NCBI GenBank assembly: GCA_018396705.1 | Contig: JAGTQZ010000006.1 | Coordinates: 124,001-188,000, forward strand | Origin: Candidatus Bathyarchaeota archaeon | Lineage (GTDB): Archaea > Thermoproteota > Bathyarchaeia > Bathyarchaeales > Bathycorpusculaceae | Direction of reading: 5' to 3' | Length of the DNA: 64,000 nucleotides | In this document: positions 36,621-46,071 of the stretch, one piece after another | How the letters are laid out: each line of letters begins with the position of its first letter | How positions within the stretch are numbered: the stretch's first letter is position 1 | Position numbers and translations under genes: made by a program | Notes under the pieces: model-generated | Told to the model about the DNA's origin: nothing | Databases searched by the model: none | Seen by the model: only the letters and a program-made list of their open reading frames with translations

Positions 36621-37985
36621 ATGCGTGTAGGAGAAGAGAGGTTCAAGGCTCTAAGCATTTCGACACTTGCCATCACAAGCGTTGTTATGGTAGAATTTGT
36701 TTTGGGAATGGTTGCTGGGAGTCTCGCAATACTCAGCGATGGCGCCCACGCGATGCTGGACGCTGTGTCCATGTTTATTCTCTTGATTGCCACCAAAGCT
36801 TCGCTTAAACCCTCAGACGAGGAACACATGTACGGACATGAGAAAATTGAACCGCTGGGTGGGCTTATAGGCGGCGTAATCCTTTTCGGCACAACTCTTT
36901 TCCTAATCATGGAGGCCGTCCAAAAAATTATCTATGGAAAAATCTTCATTATTCAGGAGTGGGAACTTGCAGGGTTTGCTGCCATAGGCTACACTTTATG
37001 CATTGATCTTTTGCGGTTAAAGGTTCTCCATAAAGTAAAGGAACAAAGTGCAACCACTAGGGCTGGCTTTTACCATTCGCTGGCTGATTTAGGCTCAACG
37101 CTTGTAGCCCTCTTTGGGTTTGGGATGGCTGTACTTGGATTACCAATATTCGATGTTTTAGCTTCAATTTTCTTGAGTGTCACGATAGGCTATCTTAGCA
37201 TTAAGCTTGTTAAATCAAGCGGAATGGAACTAAGTGATGCGGTATCTAAAGATCTAGCCGAAAAAGTTAGAAAGGAAATTATGGCGACGGAGGGCGTTTT
37301 GAAAGTTACGAATCTGCGAGTTAGAAAGGCTGGAACCAAAACGTTTGTTGAGGCCACAATTAAAGTTCCGGATTACATGAGTCTAGAAGAATCCCACATG
37401 GTATCCTCTAGGGTGGAGGAGAACCTTACCCGTCTTCTGGGTTCAGCTGAAGTTACCGTGCATGTTGAACCTCCCGAGAAAAAAACATCGACAAACAAGT
37501 TAATAGAACAACTAGCCAAAAAAGTCGACGGTGTGAAGGCGGTTCATGAGGTAAACACCGTGCTTTCCAATGGCAAACTCTATGTAACAATGCATGCACT
37601 GGTAGACCCCCAAATGTCTGTTCGTGATGCCCATGAATTGGCAGAAAAAATTGAGAGAACGCTCACCCAGACGATTGGAAACGTTGGAAATGTAACTGTG
37701 CACATGGAACCCTTTGACTCAACTATCCAGAGAGGACCAGCGGTGGACGAATCCGAAGTCCGGCAGACAATATTCGAGGCTATTAAGTATTATCAGCAGA
37801 TTCTCAGTGTGAAGCGTATTATAACATATATAGCCGATAGAAAACGCTACATAAACATAGATTGCTGTTTTATGGAGCAATTTTCCGTTGAAGAAGCTCA
37901 CAATATTTCGTCAAAAATTGAAGATATGATCAAGAAAAAGTTCACAGAAACTGTGGTAACTGTGCACATTGAACCAAAAGGATGA
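36621..37985 (+). CDS. CDF-family cation efflux protein with three C-terminal dimerisation-like domains
   Basis: About 454 residues from ATG 36621; the frame reaches 36564, but a TATA-like CTTAAAT at about 36592 favours the inner start. Six membrane helices occupy residues 10-200, with SDGAHAMLDAV and HSLADLGST being the two metal sites (H/D pairs). The cytoplasmic part (about 205-450) holds three consecutive ZT_dimer-like repeats, each ending in TVHVEPP, TVHMEPF or TVHIEPKG. Standard CDF proteins have one. Zinc or similar divalent cation export is expected. Confidence 0.85.
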   Translation: MRVGEERFKALSISTLAITSVVMVEFVLGMVAGSLAILSDGAHAMLDAVSMFILLIATKASLKPSDEEHMYGHEKIEPLGGLIGGVILFGTTLFLIMEAVQKIIYGKIFIIQEWELAGFAAIGYTLCIDLLRLKVLHKVKEQSATTRAGFYHSLADLGSTLVALFGFGMAVLGLPIFDVLASIFLSVTIGYLSIKLVKSSGMELSDAVSKDLAEKVRKEIMATEGVLKVTNLRVRKAGTKTFVEATIKVPDYMSLEESHMVSSRVEENLTRLLGSAEVTVHVEPPEKKTSTNKLIEQLAKKVDGVKAVHEVNTVLSNGKLYVTMHALVDPQMSVRDAHELAEKIERTLTQTIGNVGNVTVHMEPFDSTIQRGPAVDESEVRQTIFEAIKYYQQILSVKRIITYIADRKRYINIDCCFMEQFSVEEAHNISSKIEDMIKKKFTETVVTVHIEPKG

Positions 37986-37986
37986 T

Positions 37987-38853
37987 TCAGCTAATGCTTC
38001 CTGCAATAAAGGCAATTAACCCTATAAGAAACCAGCCTAAAACTTGATTTTTCACTCGCTTCGCATTCTTCCTTGAATAGTTCTTTAAAAGAATTATTGA
38101 AGATGTAATAAGGCCTAGATCTGTTACTGCTACTATTGGGATAAACCAGACCGAAACGAGGTTCAGCAATGGTGGTATTGGCGTTAGCATCACCGCAAGA
38201 AGGTAAAAAACCGCGGCAGCAACTGCAGCTTGGCGCGCACCATAAAGGACTGCAATAGTTTTAACATTTCGTGTCATATCACCTTGCATGTCCGCTATCC
38301 CTTTGGTTATTTCTCTTCCAGTGTTTGATAAGAACACCATTGCGGCAAAAATCCAAATGTTTCCCTTTATAAGATTGGATATTGCTAAACTTCCATAAAT
38401 GAACGGCGCTGAGACGCAAGCGCTCACTAGAAGGTTTCCCGGGAACCCTGTTTTCTTTCCAAAGGTGACATAGCTTACTGAGATAAGCCAAAAAATTAAA
38501 GCAGTTGTAAAACACTGAAGTGGCGCTTTGCTATTTGTTAGAATGGCTGTGGAAAATCCCAAAAATGTTAACGCTACTGCAAATGCTATGGCTTCTTTTG
38601 GTTTTACTAAACCGCTGGGAATTGGTCGTGAAGGCTCGTTTATGGCGTCTATTTCCTTATCATAATAATCGTTTATTGCCATCGAAGCTGCAGTTAATAG
38701 AAAGCCCGTAAAGAAGCCGTAAAAAAGGCTCGATAAGGGGCTTATAAATAAACTGTGGGCGTCAGCTAGGGCGGCGCCTACAATCACCGCGAAACCCATC
38801 ATTGTGCAATTTATTGGTCGCATTAGGCGTATTAAACCAACAAGTTTTTTCAT
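37987..38853 (-). CDS. Digeranylgeranylglyceryl phosphate synthase (UbiA family)
   Basis: A 288-residue UbiA prenyltransferase with about nine membrane spans. INDYYDKEIDAINEPSRPIP is the first aspartate-rich motif (N-D-x-x-D-x-x-x-D), and KGIADMQGDMTRNVKTIAVL the second. The N-terminal GLIRLMRPINCTMMGFAVIV is typical of archaeal DGGGPS, which adds the second geranylgeranyl chain to GGGP. With GGGPS at 19021-19779 it provides the ether-lipid core. Convergent with the CDF gene. Confidence 0.9.
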   Translation of the reverse strand: MKKLVGLIRLMRPINCTMMGFAVIVGAALADAHSLFISPLSSLFYGFFTGFLLTAASMAINDYYDKEIDAINEPSRPIPSGLVKPKEAIAFAVALTFLGFSTAILTNSKAPLQCFTTALIFWLISVSYVTFGKKTGFPGNLLVSACVSAPFIYGSLAISNLIKGNIWIFAAMVFLSNTGREITKGIADMQGDMTRNVKTIAVLYGARQAAVAAAVFYLLAVMLTPIPPLLNLVSVWFIPIVAVTDLGLITSSIILLKNYSRKNAKRVKNQVLGWFLIGLIAFIAGSIS

Positions 38854-38952
38854 TTCAGAGCCTTTGCCCCACTGTTGTTCTATATTCTGGATGTTAACCT
38901 CTAAAAGTTTAATACGATGGCATAAATATCTTCGGATGAAGCTGGTGATCTC

Positions 38953-40224
38953 TTGCCTTGCTGCTATGATCCTGAAAAGTTGACTGTGATAATTCCAGTT
39001 GGCGGGAAAGCCACGCGACTTTTACCTTTAACAGCTGAAACAAGCAAGGCTTGTCTGCGTCTCCTGAACAGGCCAATGATAGAGTTTTCGCTTCTATCTC
39101 TGGCTCAGCAAGGTGTTAGAGACTTTATTTTTGGAGTTAAAGGATACACTAATTATCGAGATCTATACGACTATTTCGAGTCTGGTTACGGTTTTTCAGC
39201 CCGTTATGGTATAACCCCACGTGTGCATATAAAATATCAACCAAACATAGATGACTTAGGGAGCGCCGACTCAGCACGGATAAACATAGAATACTACAAC
39301 TTGAAAAACCCTATTTTTGCAGTGCAAGGCGACAACATCTTCGACGTAAACTTAAAGGAGCTCATTGAATTTCATGAGGAAAAAGGAGCTGTCATAACAA
39401 TCGCCTTGACAGAGGTAAAAGATGTTGAGGGCTACGGTATCGCTGACATAAACAAGGATTGCAGAATCCAAAAATTCATTGAAAAACCTTCACCGAAAGA
39501 AGCGCCTTCAAACCTTGCTAACACAGGCCTCTACCTAGTTTCGCCGGAAATAAGAAAAATCTTCAAGGAAAACGGTGTTAAGAAAATCATTAGAGAGCGA
39601 AAACGCCTTGACTTCGGATATGACTTTATCCCATATGTAATAGAGACTGGAAGACCAGTATATGGCTATGTCCTAAAAGGAGGCTGGTATGACGTTGGGA
39701 CCCCTAAGCGTTACTTAGAAGCCATGAGAGACATGCTTGAAGGACGATTCCCTGTAGTGGTTGATTACGAAGGAAGAATCGACGAGGAAGCCAAAATTTG
39801 GGTTCAAGGTGAAAGCTTCGAGTCTATGAAACGCCGTGAAGAAATCGTAAAGAAAATCAAACAGGGAAAAATAGAGGTTAAAGGTGCGGTCCTGATAGGA
39901 CGGCACTGTGAAATAGGTGACGGAGCGCGTATTGTGAATTCTTGTATAGATAACTATACAAGAATAGGCCATAATGCAATCATAGAAAATTCCGCCGTGA
40001 TGGATCGAGTAATAATAGGAGATAACGCAGAGATTAGAGATAGCATCATCGGGCGGCACGTAACAATACATTCAAGTTTTAGACGGCCAACGAGGATTAG
40101 TGCAGTTTCGGTAATAGCCGACGACGTCATAATCGCAGAAGGTTGTCTCTTAAAAGCGACCAAAGTCTACCCACACCAATCAGTTAGAGGTGAATTTGAA
40201 TACCAAACGATAATGTCAAGTTGA
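38953..40224 (+). CDS. NDP-sugar nucleotidyltransferase with left-handed helix domain
   Basis: A 423-residue protein; TTG start at 38953. VIIPVGGKATRLLPLTAET carries the G-x-G-x-R-L pyrophosphorylase signature, VQGDNIFDVNLKEL the Mg2+-binding aspartate, and FIEKPSPKE the sugar-phosphate loop. A C-terminal left-handed beta helix (about 310-415) with ILI/GxxxxI hexad repeats follows. Related enzymes make dTDP-glucose, UDP-glucose or GDP-mannose. The substrate is not decided by the sequence. Confidence 0.88.
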   Translation: MPCCYDPEKLTVIIPVGGKATRLLPLTAETSKACLRLLNRPMIEFSLLSLAQQGVRDFIFGVKGYTNYRDLYDYFESGYGFSARYGITPRVHIKYQPNIDDLGSADSARINIEYYNLKNPIFAVQGDNIFDVNLKELIEFHEEKGAVITIALTEVKDVEGYGIADINKDCRIQKFIEKPSPKEAPSNLANTGLYLVSPEIRKIFKENGVKKIIRERKRLDFGYDFIPYVIETGRPVYGYVLKGGWYDVGTPKRYLEAMRDMLEGRFPVVVDYEGRIDEEAKIWVQGESFESMKRREEIVKKIKQGKIEVKGAVLIGRHCEIGDGARIVNSCIDNYTRIGHNAIIENSAVMDRVIIGDNAEIRDSIIGRHVTIHSSFRRPTRISAVSVIADDVIIAEGCLLKATKVYPHQSVRGEFEYQTIMSS

Positions 40225-40288
40225 CGATTAAAAGTAGCTTGCCAAAATTCTTGGAACAACACTAGGCTGAGTGTTGTGCCAGAAATGG

Positions 40289-40846
40289 TTAAGCTTTAAA
40301 CCATTTGAATATGAGATATCTAACTCTTCCGCTTTCTAAGTCTGGCACGGCGATTATAAACCTTTTACGAACGGTGGTCGCCAATCTTCCGGCTTTCACA
40401 ATTTCTGTTGCAGTTAACTCGGAGGACGCTTTTTTCACAGAGACCATAAACGGTGCATGTTCTAAACCAGGTCCATATTTGTAGACTGCGAAGTCGCATC
40501 CAAACTTTATGCCTGGAGTAACTACCATTTCTTTATCGCGCAGATCGCGGTAGACCACGTATTTCTCATCAAACTCTTCATAAAGTGTTCTTGCTTTTTG
40601 ACGAAGCTTTTTTAAACTTACCTTTTGTTTGTTGGCCCCTTCATATACGGTTATAATTCCCTTTTCTGCGAGGTATAATCCTTCCATTAAGTCTAGAATC
40701 AACGGTACATTAAACTCTGGAACTTTAGGTTTTGGGATGCCTAAGGGTTTACCGTAAAACCCCGTCTTGTATAGTTCTGAGCCCTCAACCGGGTTCCAGA
40801 CAACTAAAAAATTTTCTATAAACTCAACTGGTATTTTTTTCGGCAT
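40289..40846 (-). CDS. endA: tRNA-splicing endonuclease
   Basis: A 185-residue protein of the short, homotetrameric (alpha4) type. The catalytic triad lies in the C-terminal half: Y in AVYKYGPGLEHAPFMVSV (with H a few residues later), and K in EIVKAGRLATTVRKR. An N-terminal domain (about 1-85) precedes it. It cuts bulge-helix-bulge motifs, fitting the intron in tRNA-Ser(CGA) at 29845. Encoded immediately downstream of the DUF47 gene. Confidence 0.92.
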   Translation of the reverse strand: MPKKIPVEFIENFLVVWNPVEGSELYKTGFYGKPLGIPKPKVPEFNVPLILDLMEGLYLAEKGIITVYEGANKQKVSLKKLRQKARTLYEEFDEKYVVYRDLRDKEMVVTPGIKFGCDFAVYKYGPGLEHAPFMVSVKKASSELTATEIVKAGRLATTVRKRFIIAVPDLESGRVRYLIFKWFKA

Positions 40847-40852
40847 TATTCA

Positions 40853-41524
40853 TCACATTATAAAGGATAGGACACGAGCTGCTTCAACAGCATCTTCAGC
40901 CTTGTCCGCAGAGTCTTCTAAAAGTTGCAGTATGTCCCTCAAAAGCAAAAGTGCTTGAATTTCAAGTTTACTGTTTAGAAGCTTTATTTCCAAGGTTCTG
41001 TATAGTTCGTCCACCTCTTTTTCGGCTACTTCGACCTCGCTAGCTTTTTCCATAGCTTTTTCTGGACTGTAGGATAGAACCATTGTTGTTTCTCTGAGTT
41101 TTATGACCGTTTCAAGGACGGCTTCCGAAAGTTTTAAAAGGTCCTTCTTAAGGTCAATAGGTACATTCCAATTATGTTCCATCACCTGTAGAAGGCGGAA
41201 GGCTATTCCTTCAGAAAAGTCTGCTATTTCGTTAGCCAAGTTCGTAAACCTCAGGAAGTCCTCTCTACTCAATAATATGGCGCCAATTTCCGCCAATTCT
41301 CTTGAAACGAGTCGTCTAGCCTTGGTAACGTCGTCTTCCCCGGCTCTGATCTCATTGTAGATCTGCTTCGCTTTTTCTTTGTCGTTTTTTGTGAAGCATT
41401 CTATCATTTGAGGGACTTTCCTAGTTAAATCCAAAACTTTTCGTAGGTGTTCTTGGCAAATATTCAACACCCTCTGCCTGACACGTTCCTCCGTCTCGGC
41501 TGGAAGTACCAACTTTCCCACCAC
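40853..41524 (-). CDS. DUF47/PhoU-like protein
   Basis: A 223-residue all-helical protein. FTKNDKEKAKQIYNEIRAGE, then LSREDFLRFTNLANEIADFS and a C-terminal bundle ending ILQLLEDSADKAEDAVEA match the DUF47 family, PhoU-like bundles linked to phosphate uptake and metal binding. Together with the AbrB-PhoU protein (28474-29460) there are two such proteins, but no transporter nearby. The next gene downstream on this strand is endA. Confidence 0.85.
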   Translation of the reverse strand: MVGKLVLPAETEERVRQRVLNICQEHLRKVLDLTRKVPQMIECFTKNDKEKAKQIYNEIRAGEDDVTKARRLVSRELAEIGAILLSREDFLRFTNLANEIADFSEGIAFRLLQVMEHNWNVPIDLKKDLLKLSEAVLETVIKLRETTMVLSYSPEKAMEKASEVEVAEKEVDELYRTLEIKLLNSKLEIQALLLLRDILQLLEDSADKAEDAVEAARVLSFIM

Positions 41525-41588
41525 TGAACTATTGTCTTGCCTACTGAAGCATAATTAAATTTAAAAGTGTTAAAAAAGGTAACGAAAG

Positions 41589-43355
41589 CTACTCCTTAAC
41601 GAGTTCACCTAAATCTTCAAAATTTATTTTGTTTCGGAAATATTTATGCAAGAGTTCCGGCAAAGCGACGATCCTATTTCGCACCTGTCTCCAAGTGTCT
41701 CGATCGCGGATTGTGACTGTGTCATTTTGAAGAGTTTCATAGTCTATGGTGATCCCTAATGGTATGCCTGCTTCGTCCGCTCTTGCGTAGCGTCTTCCAA
41801 TAGAGCCTGCTTCGTCGTATTCCGCAGCGAATCCTTCGTCAATCAGCATTTCATAAACCTGCATAGCCTTCTCCGGTAACCCATCTTTGCTCACTAAGGG
41901 GTATACTCCAATCTGTATGGGCGCTATGTCTCTTGGGAAACTTAGGATGATTCTGTCTTCTTTGATGTGGTAAGCGTATTCAAGCGCTACTTGAACAAGT
42001 CGGTCTATGCCGAAACTAGGTTCAACCACGTGTGGTATAAAGCGCTTCCCCCGCTCTTTGGTTCGGTAGGTTGCTATTTCTACGTGCTCCGGCAAAATCT
42101 TATACCCCCCAAGCATGTAGTAGCCTTTCTCCTTAAAAGACGCTTCAACCTCTTTCGGGTTTGCTTCCATCAGCATTTCTGCAATTTTTCTAGCGTCGCC
42201 CTTGAAGTCTGGTCCAAGTTTTGTCATTAATGGTTTAATCACCCTCTTCTCAGTTTCAACAGGCTTTTCGTGCTCTTTGTATACTCGCATGTCTACTCCA
42301 CTAAATTGCATGTGTTGTTTTAGGTCGTAGTCTGTTCTATACGCATGTCCAGAAACCTCAACCCAGCCCCAGCGTTCCATGTAAACCTCCTGGTCAAAGC
42401 TTTGAAGTGAATAATGCGCGCGTTCCCATGGAAGCTTTTCAATGAAACGTTGTTTATCTGCGGGGATTCCCAATTCGGCTAACAGTCTTTTTGCCAAAGC
42501 CATGAAAACCGCTTGCCACGGAATCTTTATGTAGCCTTTTTCTAAAGCCTCTTTAACCGTAACCTCAACTATGTCTTCTGAACCGCGAAGTTTGTTTTCA
42601 GCTAAAACCAGCCGTAAAGTTTCATCTCCAAAATCTTTTAAGAGAAAGCAGTTGGGTTCTTCCGGATCAAAGAAGAATTCAACGTCAGCTATCGTGAACT
42701 CTCTTAGCCTTATCAGGCCCTGCCTAGGTGAGATTTCATTTCGCAGTGCGTGGCCTATTTGCATTACGCCAAATGGAAGTTTTTCTCGTGCATTTTCATA
42801 TAGTCGTTTGAACTCCACGAATATGTTCTGAGCAGCCTCTGGCCTTCCATAGCCAACAGCCTCCGAATAAGGGCCTATCGTGGTTTTAAACATTGTCAGG
42901 AAATAGTTGGGCTCTCCAAATTTTCCGCCGCACTCTGGACACTGGACCCCATGGCTTTCGATGGCTTCCTTCAACTCTTTCAAGCTTAGTTTTTCAGCTT
43001 CCGCCTCACTTAGCTTCGTTCTTTCTCGAAGCAAATGATCCGCTCTATATCGTCTTCCGCATTTTAGACATTCCACCATAGGTTCCTTAAAGTGTTCAAC
43101 ATGGCCAGAAGCTTCAAAGACTTTAGCTGGTGCTATTATTGGAGCCTCTATCTCCATAATTCCAAGCTTATTTACGAAGAATTCTCTGAGCTTGTTTTCG
43201 ATGTTATGTTTTAATCTCTTACCAAGAAAACCGTAAGTTACAAAGCCACTGACACCGCCATACATTTCATAAGACTGCCAGAAGAAACCCCTACGGCGCG
43301 CTAGCTCACTTATCAAAGTAAACTTATCTGGTGTTTTATTGTCCACTTTTGTCAC
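41589..43355 (-). CDS. glyS: Glycyl-tRNA synthetase
   Basis: A 588-residue homodimeric, archaeal/eukaryal-type class II enzyme. FFWQSYEMYGGVSGFVTYG at the N-terminus, zinc-like CLKCGRRYRADHLL and CPECGGKFG (about 96-145), motif 2 ALRNEISPRQGLIRLREFT, motif 3 PSFGIDRLVQVAL and an anticodon-binding domain (about 475-580) are present. It attaches glycine to tRNA-Gly. Upstream lies a 398-base intergenic stretch. Confidence 0.95.
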   Translation of the reverse strand: MTKVDNKTPDKFTLISELARRRGFFWQSYEMYGGVSGFVTYGFLGKRLKHNIENKLREFFVNKLGIMEIEAPIIAPAKVFEASGHVEHFKEPMVECLKCGRRYRADHLLRERTKLSEAEAEKLSLKELKEAIESHGVQCPECGGKFGEPNYFLTMFKTTIGPYSEAVGYGRPEAAQNIFVEFKRLYENAREKLPFGVMQIGHALRNEISPRQGLIRLREFTIADVEFFFDPEEPNCFLLKDFGDETLRLVLAENKLRGSEDIVEVTVKEALEKGYIKIPWQAVFMALAKRLLAELGIPADKQRFIEKLPWERAHYSLQSFDQEVYMERWGWVEVSGHAYRTDYDLKQHMQFSGVDMRVYKEHEKPVETEKRVIKPLMTKLGPDFKGDARKIAEMLMEANPKEVEASFKEKGYYMLGGYKILPEHVEIATYRTKERGKRFIPHVVEPSFGIDRLVQVALEYAYHIKEDRIILSFPRDIAPIQIGVYPLVSKDGLPEKAMQVYEMLIDEGFAAEYDEAGSIGRRYARADEAGIPLGITIDYETLQNDTVTIRDRDTWRQVRNRIVALPELLHKYFRNKINFEDLGELVKE

Positions 43356-43753
43356 CTATTTTTCTCAAGTGACTAAAGGCTTCTTAATAATAAGCCTTAA
43401 AGGGTTAAAAGGTTTCTCTAAAAGGAGATTTCTGCTTGAAACTGTTAACGAGAACGGTTATCTTCAGCTATGGAGGGGTTTTTGAGTTGGCGTTTTTATT
43501 GACTTAATGTTAGATATTTAGGCAACACTACATGTTTTGAATTTGCCATTTTGGGTCCAATCGAATTTCTAATAGGCTTTATTCAACATGTTCTCTCTCT
43601 ACCATTGAACTCCTTGCGACATTCACAACGTTTGATATCTGATTCCATCTCAATAGCGTGTAATAATGTTTCCACTGACTGCGACAACCAACCACGTTTT
43701 CAACAACTTCACTTACTGGCTTGCGTAGAGCTTTATAAAGCAGTATGTAATAT
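43356..43753. other. Intergenic region without recognisable gene
   Basis: This stretch separates divergent glyS and the inositol-phosphate synthase gene. A TATA-like TTTATAAA at 43732-43739 serves the plus-strand gene. A tRNA D-arm-like AGTTCAATGGTAGAG occurs on the minus strand (about 43598-43612) but no acceptor, anticodon or T arm follows. I see nothing else that I can support. Confidence 0.4.
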
Positions 43754-44839
43754 GTGGAAACAAAAGTGGTGCATACCTTGCCGGACATAAAAGTGGCTTT
43801 GATCGGTGTTGGAAACTGTGCATCTGCTTTGATACAAGGGCTCAAATATTATAGAAATGCTGGAAATTGCGATGAATGCGTGGGTTTGCGGAATTTAACT
43901 CTTGGAGGATATCACCCTAGAGACATCAAAATTGTAGCTGCGTTCGATGTTGACAGTAGAAAAGTTGGGAAGGATTTGGCAGAAGCCATTTTCGCTCCTC
44001 CAAATAATGCTCCCAAGTTGATGGAGGTAGCTCCTACTGGTGTTATTGTCCGCAAAGGGCCGGTTCTTGATGGTGTTGGCGAATACACAAAAAGCGTTAT
44101 CCAAGTAAGCAGCATGCCGGAGGTCGATGTTGCGCAAGTTCTGCGGGATAGTGGCGCTGAAATTGTTGTGAACCTTCTCCCAAGCGGAGCTGTTAAGGCT
44201 TCTGAATGGTACGCAAACCAGTCATTGAAGGCTGGATGCGCCTTTGTAAATGCGTCGCCAACTTTTATCGCAAGCAACTTAGAGTGGTCTAGACGCTATG
44301 AGGATGCTGGTTTGCCCCTTGTCGGAGATGATTTAACTGATCAAATAGGCGCTACAACTCTTCATAAGACTCTACTGCAGCTTCTTTCCAGACAAGGCGT
44401 GCGCGTAACCGAAACTTACCAGCTTGATGTTGGCGGGGGAACAGAGTCTCTTGATACGCTGGAAAGAACCCGTGAACTAAAGCGAACAGTTAAAACAGAG
44501 ACTGTGAAGGCGGCATTGCCCTACAAAGCTGAAGTTGTCGCTGGGTCGACGGACTATGTTGATTTTTTGCAGAATAGACGTGACAGTTTCTTTTGGATTA
44601 AGGGACTATACTTTTGCGGCGTTTCGATGCAGATAGACATGAGGCTTTCTACAGTTGATGCACCAAATGCTGGTTCAGTTCTACTTGACGTGATAAGAGC
44701 AGTAAAAATAGCTTTAAACCGCAAACTTAAAGGAGCGATTCTTCCAATATGTGCATACGCGTTTAAACGTCCACCACAACTTCTCTCGTTAGAAATTGCT
44801 GAAAAAATGTTCGAAGAATTCATCGCTCAAAAAATCTGA
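43754..44839 (+). CDS. ino1: Myo-inositol-1-phosphate synthase
   Basis: A 361-residue protein; GTG starts at 43754, or possibly 43766 given the TATA-like box at 43732. The NAD-binding loop is VALIGVGNCASALIQGLKYY; further signatures are VVNLLPSGAVKASEWYANQS and DVGGGTESLDTLERTR, with NRRDSFF in the catalytic region. It converts glucose 6-phosphate to inositol 1-phosphate, precursor of archaetidylinositol lipids. The Pgi/Pmi gene follows on the opposite strand. Confidence 0.93.
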   Translation: METKVVHTLPDIKVALIGVGNCASALIQGLKYYRNAGNCDECVGLRNLTLGGYHPRDIKIVAAFDVDSRKVGKDLAEAIFAPPNNAPKLMEVAPTGVIVRKGPVLDGVGEYTKSVIQVSSMPEVDVAQVLRDSGAEIVVNLLPSGAVKASEWYANQSLKAGCAFVNASPTFIASNLEWSRRYEDAGLPLVGDDLTDQIGATTLHKTLLQLLSRQGVRVTETYQLDVGGGTESLDTLERTRELKRTVKTETVKAALPYKAEVVAGSTDYVDFLQNRRDSFFWIKGLYFCGVSMQIDMRLSTVDAPNAGSVLLDVIRAVKIALNRKLKGAILPICAYAFKRPPQLLSLEIAEKMFEEFIAQKI

Positions 44840-44847
44840 CAATAATT

Positions 44848-45957
44848 CTACCGTGTTAGATTCTGCAGTTCGCGAGTTATCCTGTCCTTTGTCCCGATTT
44901 TTTCAAGTTTCTTTTTTAACGTGGAAATTGATTCCACCGGTGTTGGATCAATACCTCTTAGTATGGCAAGATAAACGCTTGTGAAATCCCCCACCAAAAT
45001 TGAGGACAAAATTTTCGCCAGTTTTCCTCGGCCTCTGCCCCAAACTTCGTAAACCCCTTTTGTAGCACCACTTATCAAGTCCTTAGTTGCTTCTATGCGG
45101 CATTTTTCCTCTGGGGACTCGTTTTCGTCTCTTATAAACACTGCAGAAAAGAATTTTGCTGGTTTTTCTACGCTTTCCCAACCGACAATTTCATTATGGT
45201 TCAGTTCAGGGAATGCATTCCAAAAAGCTGGAACTTTGCTGTTTTCATTAAATTGCTGCTTAAAACGCTGGGCAACAGAGCGGTAAAATCCAAAACCATA
45301 GATAACTGGAATTGTACCGTTGACTTTAACGGCAAGCGTCTTTGAAAGGTTTTCCTTTACAGGTTTTTCAGGAGCATTTTCATCGCAAATCTGTTTTAAC
45401 GCTGAAATTGCTTCAGATATTCCCTCTCTTACCGTTGAAATTAAACCAAGTTTCTCCAGAAGAATCAGCATTGGCGCAAAAAGATAAGGAAGCGCGGCTC
45501 TCGGAGGAATTCCTGCAGGTATTCGTAGAGCCGGTATTCCAAATTCTTCCGCTGCCTTCAAAAGAGTCCCACCAGAGCATATACAAAAAATCTGGCATTC
45601 TTTCTTAATTGCGTCTAAAAAACAGCCTAGCGTTTCTTCTGTTTCTCCAGAATAGCTTATCACAAAAGTCATCGTCTCTCTGTTTGCATATGCTGGAAGC
45701 GTGTATTCTCGGCAGACTTCTATAGGTATTGTCAAAACGTCTCGACCCCAATCTTTGAGGATTTCCCCACCTATAGCTGAGCCTCCCATTCCCGCCACGA
45801 TAATTGCTTTAGGCTTGGAATAGTCCACCTTAATTTTTTGGGCTATTTCAAAGGCTTTTTTATAATGTTCCGGTGCGTTGACGTAAAAGTGAAGCATTCC
45901 GTCTTTATCTATTTCCTTGATTTTGGCTAAATTATCTAGAAGCGATGTTTTCGACAT
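44848..45957 (-). CDS. Bifunctional phosphoglucose/phosphomannose isomerase
   Basis: A 369-residue SIS-domain protein. IVAGMGGSAIGGEILKDW, VISYSGETEETLGCF and IPAGIPPRAALPYLFAP mark the archaeal/crenarchaeal Pgi/Pmi family; active-site glutamate and histidine lie near NHNEIVGW (about residue 247) and RIEATKDLI. It interconverts fructose 6-phosphate with glucose 6-phosphate and mannose 6-phosphate. It converges on the inositol-phosphate synthase gene, which uses glucose 6-phosphate. Confidence 0.93.
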   Translation of the reverse strand: MSKTSLLDNLAKIKEIDKDGMLHFYVNAPEHYKKAFEIAQKIKVDYSKPKAIIVAGMGGSAIGGEILKDWGRDVLTIPIEVCREYTLPAYANRETMTFVISYSGETEETLGCFLDAIKKECQIFCICSGGTLLKAAEEFGIPALRIPAGIPPRAALPYLFAPMLILLEKLGLISTVREGISEAISALKQICDENAPEKPVKENLSKTLAVKVNGTIPVIYGFGFYRSVAQRFKQQFNENSKVPAFWNAFPELNHNEIVGWESVEKPAKFFSAVFIRDENESPEEKCRIEATKDLISGATKGVYEVWGRGRGKLAKILSSILVGDFTSVYLAILRGIDPTPVESISTLKKKLEKIGTKDRITRELQNLTR

Positions 45958-46071
45958 CCTGTTCCCTCGTCTATTTTGTTTTGCCGAGGCTTTTTAGTTT
46001 TTAAGAATGTGTGAAACTGGTAGAGTTAACTTTTTACAAGACTTAACCTTTACACCTTTTGTGTTGGTGAA

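Noticed and set aside
43590-43625. tRNA D-arm-like sequence AGTTCAATGGTAGAG on the minus strand
   Set aside because: No pairing acceptor strands, no anticodon stem and no T arm follow; the D stem itself has a mismatch. At best a decayed fragment.
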